The notes: generated by a model from the letters alone, not told the origin. Counted from the stretch's first letter, positions 1-6,729 are shown. The stretch is DNA of 11,809 nt from CAZFBA01 sp964517135 (GCA_964517135.1 CAZFBA010000065.1:1-11809); one strand, 5' to 3'. Translations and numbers: made by a program.

Positions 1-116
1 AAATAAATCCTTATTTCATGGGCCTTTCGGCGTTTTTATGTCGGAAGTCGGGAAAAAGGGGAAACACTCAATCAGGGGAACCCTCAACAAGTGAGGATCA
101 AGAGAGAGTAAAAGTT

Positions 117-1418
117 ATGAGTTTTAGTATAAATGGGCTTAATACAGCAATCATACACCCTGTAAATAGCAGACAGATGCACTCTGTAAAACCAGAGAGC
201 ACCTTTAAGGGCTATAGCAAAAATGTTATAGATTTCTATCAGGCCGGAAATCTTAAATATGCCTCAATGCTAAAACCGGTAAGCCTCCAGCCTGCTTTTA
301 AAGGACATCAGAAACTTGAAGTTGCTTTTTCTCCTGGTGTAATGAGCCTTTCTCCTGAAAAAAGACTCACCAGAACACAGGCATTACAATTATACAATAA
401 TTGCCAGGATAAAAAACAAGAAATAAAAGAATATAAAGAGGATATTGAGGGGTATACTAATTCCAGAGCAGGCGTTGTAGAAGCCGCAAGCATAATGGGC
501 GAAAACGGCAAAAACTATACCGCCTGCAATGTTGATTTTTTCAGCAGCCGCTGGGGAATGTCAGCCGGAATGATTGCAAGTATTGCTGCAATAAGTGACC
601 TCAATCAGAAAATTAATGCTATTGCAGTAACTGACCTCAACCACGATAGAAAATCACTTCAATGGCTTGCCAATACCCATAAAGACTTAGAATCATCCAG
701 AGGAGGTAGAGATCTTCAGGTTGTCAGCGAATATACTACACCAGGCGGCAAAACAAAACTTTATGTACAAACACTGAATGAGCTAAAAGGCTTCATATCA
801 AAAGATCTACCGGAAGAAAAACCCTATAATAAACCAGCACCAATACCCGGCAAAGTCTATAAAACGGAAGATGTAAACATAACAGCTATCGAAATGTCTG
901 ATAGTGCTAAAACTAGAGCTAAAGAGCTTCAAAACAAGGGTATAAACGTTGAAGAAATGATCAAAACTCTGGCACAAAGCGCACAGCAAGAAGCTAATAA
1001 AATTGAAAAATACGTTTATGAAACCGGCGGAGCTTTCGATAATGCACCAAACAGCCATTATCACTTCCATACATCATTGCTTGCCGATAACGGAAAAGTA
1101 TATACCGGTACTAATGTTGAATTTTACGACAATGGATTCCTGAGTGATGCTATGTGCTCTGAAAGAGCAGCAGTTGCAAATGCTGTTAATGATGGTGCAA
1201 ACAAAGCTTTGATACTTTTTGTAACCAATAACCAGAATCATAAAGATGTCTGCTGCGCTGAATGCCTGGGATGGTTGTCAACAAAACGTGGCGGCAGTGA
1301 TCTTCTTTTACCGGCTTTTGAAAGAGACGAACAGGGCAATAAAACCGGAAAGGTTATCGTCAAAACCCTTCAGGAATATTTGCCAGGAGCATATAAACCC
1401 AGCCCTAAAGTAGGCTGA
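117..1418 (+). CDS. Tandem cytidine-deaminase-fold protein, N-terminal copy degenerate, C-terminal copy with intact zinc motif
   Basis: Predicted 433-residue protein. Residues about 298-425 match the cytidine deaminase fold: a substrate-pocket motif T-N-V-E-F (N333, E335), a zinc/catalytic motif C-S-E-R (C347, E349) and a second zinc motif C-C-A-E-C (C380, C383). The expected reaction is hydrolytic deamination of a cytidine-like base; the true substrate is unknown. Residues about 120-230 are a diverged copy: N-V-D-F is kept (N138), the catalytic positions read S149 and G151, and the CxxC positions align with Leu and Thr. The two copies also share an R-G-G-x-D-L segment and a V-x-T-L-x-E-L/Y tail. 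E. coli Cdd is also duplicated but has its active copy first, so the order here is reversed. Start: ATG 117 follows a purine-rich GAGAG stretch. An in-frame ATG at 18 has no ribosome site, and its extra 33 residues look like read-through of non-coding DNA. No signal peptide is seen. F-K-G motifs occur at residues 30-32 and 61-63. The fold is confident, the substrate is not. Confidence 0.8.
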   Translation: MSFSINGLNTAIIHPVNSRQMHSVKPESTFKGYSKNVIDFYQAGNLKYASMLKPVSLQPAFKGHQKLEVAFSPGVMSLSPEKRLTRTQALQLYNNCQDKKQEIKEYKEDIEGYTNSRAGVVEAASIMGENGKNYTACNVDFFSSRWGMSAGMIASIAAISDLNQKINAIAVTDLNHDRKSLQWLANTHKDLESSRGGRDLQVVSEYTTPGGKTKLYVQTLNELKGFISKDLPEEKPYNKPAPIPGKVYKTEDVNITAIEMSDSAKTRAKELQNKGINVEEMIKTLAQSAQQEANKIEKYVYETGGAFDNAPNSHYHFHTSLLADNGKVYTGTNVEFYDNGFLSDAMCSERAAVANAVNDGANKALILFVTNNQNHKDVCCAECLGWLSTKRGGSDLLLPAFERDEQGNKTGKVIVKTLQEYLPGAYKPSPKVG

Positions 1419-1445
1419 GAAAAACGCATACGATCAAGGGGTAGT

Positions 1446-1477
1446 GCTTGTGGGTCTTTACCACAGGCCTTTTTTTA
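1446..1477 (+). terminator. Intrinsic terminator of the deaminase-like gene
   Basis: Eight-bp stem GCTTGTGG/CCACAGGC (one G-U pair) with a 7-nt loop, followed by CTTTTTTTT. It begins 28 bases after the stop codon of the plus-strand deaminase-like gene. Confidence 0.85.
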
Positions 1478-1530
1478 TTTAAACAGTCTGTATGATAATA
1501 GTAATACTCGATTTCTATCACAATTACAGA

Positions 1531-1555
1531 AATAAAAAACGGGCCTTACGGCCCG
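1531..1555 (-). terminator. Intrinsic terminator reading on the minus strand
   Basis: Perfect 6-bp GC stem CGGGCC/GGCCCG with a 4-nt loop (1540-1555). Read on the minus strand it is followed by TTTTTTATT. The U-tract lies only on that side, so it ends a transcript coming from the right. It sits 64 bases past the stop of the 45-codon minus-strand ORF. Confidence 0.75.
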
Positions 1556-1619
1556 ATAAACTAAATTTAGGAGGTATTTTACGGGTAAGGGAGAATGTAC
1601 ATTGAACAGGGTCGATTGT

Positions 1620-1757
1620 TTATCCGGCTATGCCAGATATTTCTGCACATAAGGTGGGTGATGCAGAGTAATGAGAGGAGAGATCAAGGTTAATATAAGC
1701 TATGTATCCCAAACATAAGCTGATATAAATACCTGTTACTATCTTTAATAGCTTCAT
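1620..1757 (-). CDS. 45-residue predicted membrane micropeptide
   Basis: ATG start, TAA stop, 45 residues, too short for ordinary gene calling. The N-terminus is M-K-L-L-K followed by a hydrophobic stretch (residues about 5-24, ending near YIAYI), so it looks like a single transmembrane segment or an uncleaved signal anchor with a small polar C-terminal tail containing one Cys (C37). A good Shine-Dalgarno (AAGGAG) lies 3 bases before the ATG. The ATG overlaps the stop of the upstream ORF as ATGA, which suggests translational coupling. A strong terminator follows. I recognise no family. Being flanked by a promoter, a coupled partner and a terminator makes it more than a chance ORF, but its function is unknown. 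Confidence 0.5.
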   Translation of the reverse strand: MKLLKIVTGIYISLCLGYIAYINLDLSSHYSASPTLCAEISGIAG

Positions 1758-1906
1758 AGACTCCTTCTTGTTATGTTGAGGTTATGTACCCCATGTTGTT
1801 TTGCTTTTAGAAGCAATGTAATTGCTTTATACGCCAGTAATCTTCTCCGTTTGGCGGTTGTCAGTAAAAACTGAGCCGACAGATTACGGTTTGTCTTGCA
1901 ATTCAT
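1754..1906 (-). CDS. 50-residue basic micropeptide, coupled to the downstream membrane micropeptide
   Basis: ATG start, TGA stop, 50 residues, strongly basic with a K-R-R-R cluster at residues 19-22 and many Lys/Arg elsewhere; the middle (about 23-36) could be an amphipathic helix. AAGGA lies about 7 bases upstream of the ATG. The stop overlaps the next ORF's start by 4 bases (ATGA), and the next ORF's Shine-Dalgarno lies inside this ORF. A candidate sigma70-type promoter is located about 100 bases upstream. No family recognised. It could be a real small protein, or a leader ORF whose translation controls the second ORF. Confidence 0.42.
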   Translation of the reverse strand: MNCKTNRNLSAQFLLTTAKRRRLLAYKAITLLLKAKQHGVHNLNITRRSL

Positions 1907-2009
1907 ACAAAATCCTTTTTTAAATGCTCATACTCTTCATTGTTGGGTGAGGTAATGCTTCAGAAATTAGCGAATGAATTCAATGGCACAAGAATTACTC
2001 TTACAACTA

Positions 2010-2037
2010 ATATTAGTGTTTATTTTAAGAAAGTCAA
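2010..2037 (-). promoter_or_regulatory. Candidate sigma70-type promoter for the micro-ORF pair
   Basis: Read on the minus strand: TTGACT (2037-2032), a 16-base spacer, TAATAT (2015-2010). It faces the two small ORFs and predicts a 5' leader of roughly 95 bases before the ATG at 1906. The region is AT-rich, so a chance match is possible. Confidence 0.5.
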
Positions 2038-2157
2038 AAAAAACAAATAAATATGAATAAATTTTAACCTGCTTGATTTTTCTAAACGTTTTTCAAATGT
2101 GTTTACTATACTTAATTAATTATAGTATTCCGCATAACTATTCATAAATTTTATGCG

Positions 2158-2182
2158 TTTCTTCGGCCTTCGGCCTCAGAAA
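2158..2182. repeat. Small hairpin, GGCC-TTC-GGCC core
   Basis: TTTCT (2158-2162) pairs with AGAAA (2178-2182), enclosing a 2x2 mismatch and a GGCC/GGCC stem with TTC loop. No T-tract follows on either strand, so it is not an obvious terminator. It is the first of three adjacent repeat-like elements between the micro-ORF promoter and the ubiA-like gene. Confidence 0.5.
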
Positions 2183-2191
2183 GACATCAAA

Positions 2192-2230
2192 AGGGTGTTT
2201 TGGGGCGGCAAAGCCACCCCAAAACACCCT
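2192..2230. repeat. Long imperfect palindrome (REP-like), copy 1
   Basis: Arms of 14 bp (starting AGGGTGTTTTG), one C/A mismatch, 3 more bp, and an AAA loop. The outer 10 bp are identical to the palindrome at 7522-7558, while the inner stem differs and is still paired. It is not followed by a T-tract. It is probably a dispersed palindromic repeat rather than a terminator. Confidence 0.75.
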
Positions 2231-2234
2231 GAAA

Positions 2235-2271
2235 CTGTCATTGTGAGCGAACATAGTAAGCGTGACAATCT
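2235..2271. repeat. Dispersed-repeat-like element of the TGTCATTG...GACAATCT type
   Basis: CTGTCATTGTGAGCGAAC at the left and GCGTGACAATCT at the right form an imperfect inverted repeat (ATTGT with ACAAT, with further interrupted pairing). The sequence resembles the TGTCATTGCGAGC...GCAATCT intergenic repeats found in many bacteria. It lies directly after the palindrome at 2192. The resemblance is recalled and has not been searched. Confidence 0.4.
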
Positions 2272-2390
2272 AATCAAATTATGTTAAGTTGTGCGGTTAA
2301 CTATAGAGGTTACATAAGATTTTTAGCGTACAATAATTCTGTTATAAAAATGATTAAACTGTCTTAAAATTATATTAATCAGGTGTATAG

Positions 2391-3257
2391 ATGTCTGTAA
2401 CCGGGCAATTAAAAGAATATCTTGAGCTTGTAAAATTTGAGCATAGTATTTTTGCTCTACCGTTTGCATTATCAGGTATGCTTCTAGCAGAACCTTCTGG
2501 CTGGCCTGCTCCTGCTGTATATTTCTGGGTAATACTTGCGATGGTAGGTGGCAGAACAGCAGCCATGGCACTCAACCGCCTTATTGACAGAGATATTGAT
2601 CGTCTGAATCCTCGAACCAGTAACCGGGCTATACCGGCCGGACGTGTAAAACCTTTAACAGCCTACTTAATAGTAATCGTATCTATTGTTATTATGTCTT
2701 ATGCTGTTTTTCAGCTGCCACCTGTTTGTCAGTATCTGTTACCTGTTGCACTGATTATAATCTGGGGATACTCTTATACTAAAAGATTTACTCTGGCATC
2801 TCATTTTGTACTGGGCTTTGTGCTCGGCGCAGCAGCAATTGGCGGATGGCTTGCAGTAAGTGGTCAGATTACAATACCGGTAATAATCTGGGGAGGAGCC
2901 GTAATGCTCTGGACAGCAGGGTTTGACATCATATACTCCACACAGGATGTAGATTTTGACAGGCATCACAACCTCTTCAGCCTGCCTGCTAAAATAGGTA
3001 CTGCAAGAGCTCTCATTGTATCCCGGTTGTGTCACCTGTTCACTGTATTATTGCTTATTATTACTGGTTTTATGATTAGTATGTCAGTTTTTTATTACAT
3101 TGCAGTTATTTTTGTAGCTGGTATGCTTTACTATGAGCAATCACTGGTATCTAAAGATGACCTTTCAAGAGTAAATGTGGCCTTTTTTAATATCAATGGG
3201 CTTGTTAGCATTGCAGTACTGGTTTTTATACTGCTTGACAAAATTATTTATCTTTGA
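2391..3257 (+). CDS. ubiA: UbiA-family polyprenyltransferase (4-hydroxybenzoate/MqnP-like)
   Basis: 288-residue integral membrane protein of normal family length. UbiA enzymes attach a polyprenyl chain to an aromatic acceptor in the membrane, for ubiquinone or menaquinone synthesis. Both Mg-diphosphate motifs are present: N62-x3-D66-x3-D70, followed by R-A-I-P-A-G (79-84), and Y182-x3-D186-x3-D190 in the D-V-D-F-D-R-H segment. The K-F-E-H-S-I-F-A-L-P-F N-terminus is typical of the 'other UbiA' group that includes MqnP of the futalosine menaquinone route. About eight hydrophobic segments are evident. The start is supported by AGGTG 5 bases upstream. An MlaE-type gene follows 77 bases downstream on the same strand with no terminator between them. 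No mqn or ubi genes are nearby, so the acceptor substrate stays open (quinone, heme O or another aromatic). The family is certain, the specificity is not. Confidence 0.88.
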   Translation: MSVTGQLKEYLELVKFEHSIFALPFALSGMLLAEPSGWPAPAVYFWVILAMVGGRTAAMALNRLIDRDIDRLNPRTSNRAIPAGRVKPLTAYLIVIVSIVIMSYAVFQLPPVCQYLLPVALIIIWGYSYTKRFTLASHFVLGFVLGAAAIGGWLAVSGQITIPVIIWGGAVMLWTAGFDIIYSTQDVDFDRHHNLFSLPAKIGTARALIVSRLCHLFTVLLLIITGFMISMSVFYYIAVIFVAGMLYYEQSLVSKDDLSRVNVAFFNINGLVSIAVLVFILLDKIIYL

Positions 3258-3334
3258 AAAGTTACGTTACAGCAGGTTCTATAAAGTTATGGACACAAGC
3301 ATTTTTCTGCTAATATTGTTTCAGGAATAAAATT

Positions 3335-4141
3335 ATGCATTATCCTGAAGTATTAAAAGACACGCTCACCTTCAAATTTTTCCGTTTTCTGGCGGGAGAG
3401 TCTATACCTGCAATGTCTTTGCTGGGTGAAATATGTGAAAACTTTGTTAAATCAATAAAGATGCTTTTAAAAGGCAAAATTCACTGGCGTAATACAATTG
3501 ATCAGATGTCATTTCTAGGTATAGATGCTCTGTTTATAACACTTACACTGACCAGTGTCGCCGGAATGATCATTGCACTGCAAATTTCATACGAAATGGT
3601 CAAACAGGGTGCCAGCTCATATGTCGGTATGCTTGTTGCTCTTGCTATTATCAGAGAACTAGGTCCGGTGATGGCCTCTTTTGCTGTAACATCAATGATA
3701 GGGTCTGCTATGTCAGCAGAAATAGCTACCATGAAAGTTACCGAGCAGGTGGATGCACTAAAAATATTAAAAGTTGACCCTATTTATTATTTGATAGTAC
3801 CCAGAATTCTGGCCGGTGTAACAATGGTACCCCTGCTTGTTATATTGGGTAATATTCTTGGCATATTGGGAGGTATGCTTGTAAGCAACATTGTTGCAGA
3901 TCTCAACTATCTATCTTATCTTGAATCTGTATGGCAGGGACTCAAGGTAAAAGATGTCCTGGTAAGTGTCTTTAAGGGTTCAGTTTTTGGTCTTCTTATA
4001 ACTCTCATCAGTGCTTCTATTGGATACGCAACTAAAGGTGGCGCTAAAGAAGTTGGAAATGCCACAACTACAGCTGTTGTATGGTCTTTTCTGGCTATAG
4101 TTATTTTTGATTACCTTATCACACTTATTTTCTTTGCTTAG
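3335..4141 (+). CDS. mlaE: MlaE/YrbE-family ABC transporter permease
   Basis: 268 residues, the usual length for MlaE permeases. These sit in the inner membrane as the core of the Mla-type lipid (phospholipid) transporter between inner and outer membranes, with an MlaF ATPase and an MCE-domain MlaD protein. Signature segments: I-R-E-L-G-P-V (106-112), A-E-I-A-T-M-K-V-T-E-Q-V-D-A-L (128-142) and P-R-I-L-A-G (156-161), with hydrophobic helices before, between and after. AGGA lies about 8 bases before the ATG. It is probably cotranscribed with the preceding ubiA-like gene. No MlaF ATPase or MCE gene lies within this window, so the partners must be encoded elsewhere. In cyanobacteria-related genomes separated mla genes are not surprising. 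Confidence 0.9.
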   Translation: MHYPEVLKDTLTFKFFRFLAGESIPAMSLLGEICENFVKSIKMLLKGKIHWRNTIDQMSFLGIDALFITLTLTSVAGMIIALQISYEMVKQGASSYVGMLVALAIIRELGPVMASFAVTSMIGSAMSAEIATMKVTEQVDALKILKVDPIYYLIVPRILAGVTMVPLLVILGNILGILGGMLVSNIVADLNYLSYLESVWQGLKVKDVLVSVFKGSVFGLLITLISASIGYATKGGAKEVGNATTTAVVWSFLAIVIFDYLITLIFFA

Positions 4142-4163
4142 AAAACCAGTAAAAAGCTATAAT
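4134..4163 (+). promoter_or_regulatory. Candidate promoter at the end of mlaE; start of a 408-base gene-free stretch
   Basis: TTGCTT (4134-4139), an 18-base spacer, TATAAT (4158-4163). It could start a transcript for the gene at 4550 with a long (about 380-base) leader. The stretch 4142-4549 is very AT-rich. I see only ORFs of 14 codons or fewer in it, no clear hairpin terminator after mlaE and no recognised RNA family. Confidence 0.3.
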
Positions 4164-4549
4164 AAAAGTATTTTCAACTCTATAACCTTTTGTCATCTTG
4201 AATTTATTTCTGTATCATAGATATTGAAACAAATTCTCTTTATTTTAAGTTTTTACATCACACTTCATTTATTGCAATTTGTATCAAATGTAACTTATAG
4301 TAAACGATAATGATTATTAAAAATAACCGGCATAAAAGCAATATTAATAAGCCTGTATAACCATAAGAAATTTTTTTAGTTTACAAATATACTTCTAACA
4401 TATGGCAACTAACTTCCTTTGGAGTATTTTAATAAGATATAAATAATGCAAAAATAAACATATTGAGAACATTTTTCATTATGCTTACCTTTATTGCAGC
4501 AACTAAATTTTAAGTTGAGTATTACCCCCCTACATAAGGAGAGAGAAGG

Positions 4550-5608
4550 ATGTTGCAGACAACCCCCAGCATTAATCTGGACGTCATGGAACTGGAACAA
4601 AAGATTGCTCCAGTTTTTATGTTTCAGATGTTCAGTCTATGCTTTAGCTCATTTAACCAGTCATTAGATTTTGGTTATGGCGCAGGCCATAGTTATGATC
4701 ATAGCTATGATCACAGTGGATATTCTAAAAGCCATTTCAAGTTCCATTACAAGAGTGAATTTGAAGTAAACCACGGACATCATGGCTATGAACAGAGCGG
4801 ATATGCCAAAAGTCAATTCAAATTCCATTACAAAAGTGATTTTGACGGACACCATGCTTACAAAAGCCACTGGAAGTTCTGGGGTGGTCATAAAATAGAT
4901 TGTGGCCCACCAGCTCCACCGCCGGAACCACCGTGTCCACCGCCACCTCCGGAACCACCACCACCACCACCGGAACCACCGTGTCCGCCGCCGCCACCGG
5001 AACCACCGCCACCACCACCGCCGGAACCACCGTGTCCACCTCCACCACCGCCGCCACCGCCGGAAGTTATTATTGATGAAGCAAGCGGCGGTATCTATGG
5101 TGATCCTCACGTTGACGTGCTTTCACAGGATGGTTCTGTAATCAAGTTCGATCACTATGGCTATGATGGCAGCAGCTATAACGTATTCTCTGGCGATGAT
5201 ATGGAAATTCATGCCAAATACGAAACAGTTGGCAGTGATCCCTGGGCACCTCAATACATTACTGAAGCAACCGTTTATGTTAACGGCAACGTTGTAACAT
5301 ATGACGTAGATGGCAATTTAACCCTTAACGGTGAAGAACTCGTTAAGCCTGACAGATATGACCTGGGCAATGGCGGCTATTTGCAGCTAAACATGGATAA
5401 TGAGTTTGGTGAGCATACCATCGAGCTTCATAACGATGCTAATTCCAGAGTTGACTTCTGGACCAACGGTATTGAAATGAAGATTGATCCTTCTGGCAGC
5501 TATGAAGATGGTACACTTGGCGGTATCATAGGTGATACATTCCTCGCCAATGGCACCCCTGATGAAGTAGCACAGAATGGTAAAGATGCTTATCTTATTA
5601 CTGCGTAG
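4550..5608 (+). CDS. His/Tyr/Lys-repeat, proline-rich, VWD-like surface protein
   Basis: 352 residues in distinct blocks. Residues 1-40 contain a hydrophobic patch (about 19-35) but no classical signal peptide; the segment E-L-E-Q-K-I-A-P (14-21) resembles short LExRxxP-like N-terminal sorting tags (speculative). Residues 41-116 are rich in His, Tyr and Lys, with near-identical units S-G-Y-x-K-S-x-F-K-F-H-Y-K-S at 56-69 and 83-96 and a partial third around 103-110. Residues 119-172 are almost pure proline, punctuated by Glu and by three evenly spaced Cys (129, 145, 162). Residues 181-350 look like a von Willebrand type D-like domain: G-D-P-H at 184-187, then D-G and Y-N-V-F. It has no Cys, unlike eukaryotic VWD. 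Shine-Dalgarno AAGGAG lies 8 bases upstream. It ends at a strong terminator. Probably an exported structural or adhesive protein; the export route is unclear. Confidence 0.75.
   Translation: MLQTTPSINLDVMELEQKIAPVFMFQMFSLCFSSFNQSLDFGYGAGHSYDHSYDHSGYSKSHFKFHYKSEFEVNHGHHGYEQSGYAKSQFKFHYKSDFDGHHAYKSHWKFWGGHKIDCGPPAPPPEPPCPPPPPEPPPPPPEPPCPPPPPEPPPPPPPEPPCPPPPPPPPPEVIIDEASGGIYGDPHVDVLSQDGSVIKFDHYGYDGSSYNVFSGDDMEIHAKYETVGSDPWAPQYITEATVYVNGNVVTYDVDGNLTLNGEELVKPDRYDLGNGGYLQLNMDNEFGEHTIELHNDANSRVDFWTNGIEMKIDPSGSYEDGTLGGIIGDTFLANGTPDEVAQNGKDAYLITA
4905..5065 (+). repeat. Tandem proline-codon repeat (CCA/CCG/CCT array)
   Basis: About 160 bases made almost only of CCN codons with GAA and TGT inserts. 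The larger unit E-P-P-C-P-P-P-P repeats at Cys129, Cys145 and Cys162 (spacing 16 and 17 codons). Such arrays are prone to slippage and length variation and are easily mis-assembled. Confidence 0.8.
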
Positions 5609-5633
5609 TTAAAACTGATTTAGATATTTAATA

Positions 5634-5665
5634 AAGGCTGTCTCTTCTTGAAGGCAGCCTTTTTT
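5634..5665 (+). terminator. Intrinsic terminator after the VWD-like gene
   Basis: Ten-bp stem AAGGCTGTCT/AGGCAGCCTT (one G-U pair), 8-nt loop, T-tract of six. It lies between convergent genes (stops at 5608 and 5685). On the minus strand the stem is followed by a weaker TTTATTAAAT, so it may also serve the protease gene. Confidence 0.88.
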
Positions 5666-5684
5666 CATACAATCTTAATGGGTA

Positions 5685-6638
5685 TCAGTCTTGCCATTCG
5701 TTATAGAGTAGCCAGAGCGTATTGATATCACGGAGTGTGAGTTGGCCAAATAGTTCAAAGTCTTTTACTTCGCAGGTCTCCACTATTAATCCAACCTGTG
5801 CGCCGTAAAATACGTTCACATCTCTACGGGGGTAGAGTATGTCATAAATGCTATTGCTGTGACCATTAAGCCCCAGTGCATGCAGAAATTCGTGATTAAT
5901 AGTTGAACTTGAATAAATTGACATAGGATATTTAAAGATCTTTTCATTCAAATAAATATCAGAGCTAAAATCAACCACTTTGTTATTAACCTTTCGGTAT
6001 GTGGTTTTGTTTAAGCCAGGACGATCAATATTGCTGCCTGTTGATAAGATCTGATCTGTCTGTGCTACATATATCTTTATATTTGCTTTGTTTGCATCTG
6101 ATATTTCTTTTAAGGGTATTATCTGATCAAATTGGCTGATGCTTAAACGTATCTGATTTTCCTGTTCCGGAGTTGCTGGTTCGATATAATAGGTCACAGG
6201 AAAGGATTTAAAATGATAATCTGCAGGAATGATACCCTGACGGCTGATAGAGTCTTTAATAGCTTGATAATAGTTTCCGTATTCAGGTTGATAATTTGCG
6301 ATAATAGGGTTAGCTGAATGTTTATCAGGTATGTCTATTACCGGGGTGTGATCTACAGGTGAAAGGGATTGAAGGCAGTTGTCTATATGGCTTTTATAGG
6401 CTGCATCAATCTGCTCAAGTCTTTCTTCAAGAGAACCTTTATACTCAAGGCCATTTGCTTTTAGTTCTATGGCCCGAATCCGCTCTAATAGTTCTGTTGA
6501 AGCTGGTTTTATGTGATAGATCTGTTCAAATTGAGAGACTTTTTTCTCTAGCTCAACAGGTTGTTGGGCGTGAGTTTCTAAAGCTATCAAATTTGGCAAA
6601 ACAAGAAAAAGAGTTATATAAATGCTTTTTTTTAACAT
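5685..6638 (-). CDS. Secreted metzincin-like zinc metalloprotease
   Basis: 317 residues from the preferred ATG at 6638, which has AAAGGG about 10 bases upstream and begins a classical signal peptide (two Lys, a hydrophobic core, cleavage probably after T-H-A). An in-frame ATG at 6656 adds six residues but has no visible ribosome site. The catalytic motif H-E-F-L-H-A-L-G-L-N-G-H-S lies at residues 249-261 (255-267 from the longer start), giving HExxHxxG with a following His; D-I-L-Y-P about nine residues after that His stands where matrixins have the Met-turn D-I-M-Y-P. The N-terminal third (about 30-95) is charged and likely helical, perhaps a propeptide or binding region. It should act outside the cytoplasmic membrane on protein substrates. 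Oddities: the third ligand His is one residue later than in the canonical HExxHxxGxxH, and Leu replaces the Met. It converges on the surface-protein gene at 4550-5608. Confidence 0.75.
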   Translation of the reverse strand: MLKKSIYITLFLVLPNLIALETHAQQPVELEKKVSQFEQIYHIKPASTELLERIRAIELKANGLEYKGSLEERLEQIDAAYKSHIDNCLQSLSPVDHTPVIDIPDKHSANPIIANYQPEYGNYYQAIKDSISRQGIIPADYHFKSFPVTYYIEPATPEQENQIRLSISQFDQIIPLKEISDANKANIKIYVAQTDQILSTGSNIDRPGLNKTTYRKVNNKVVDFSSDIYLNEKIFKYPMSIYSSSTINHEFLHALGLNGHSNSIYDILYPRRDVNVFYGAQVGLIVETCEVKDFELFGQLTLRDINTLWLLYNEWQD

Positions 6639-6709
6639 AAAGCAAAGCCCTTTCATAACTGACTTGCGGGCTTCGTATACGTGTGTTGTACGCTCAGACT
6701 AGCTGTATC

Positions 6710-6729
6710 GTTCAAGCCATATCTTGAAC
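6710..6729. promoter_or_regulatory. Perfect 7-6-7 inverted repeat, possible operator
   Basis: GTTCAAG (6710-6716), CCATAT, CTTGAAC (6723-6729). It lies about 70 bases upstream of the protease start codon on the minus strand, a position suitable for a dimeric regulator. No regulator family is assigned. Confidence 0.35.

Noticed and set aside
18..116. N-terminal extension of the deaminase-like protein from ATG 18
   Set aside because: It has no ribosome site and low-complexity unrelated residues, and the ATG lies beside a GGCC-TTTCGGC-TTTTT stretch that looks like non-coding terminator DNA. ATG 117 is preferred.
1419..2390. tRNA or known structured RNA in this gap
   Set aside because: No cloverleaf, T-loop consensus or recognised riboswitch core could be found; the structure present is explained by terminators and repeats.
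2739..3035. Minus-strand ORF inside the ubiA-like gene
   Set aside because: It is a shadow frame of a gene with both catalytic motifs intact, with no ribosome site or recognisable domain.
4401..4532. Micro-ORFs of 10 and 14 codons upstream of the VWD-like gene
   Set aside because: They have no ribosome sites or context, and the region is AT-rich enough for such frames to be common.
4905..5065. Repeats that might suggest a CRISPR array
   Set aside because: The units are contiguous coding triplets without unique spacers.
4664..5141. Trp/Arg-rich and His/Arg-rich ORFs in other frames across the proline array
   Set aside because: They are mirror readings of the CCN repeat; the proline frame has the ribosome site, the domain structure and the terminator.
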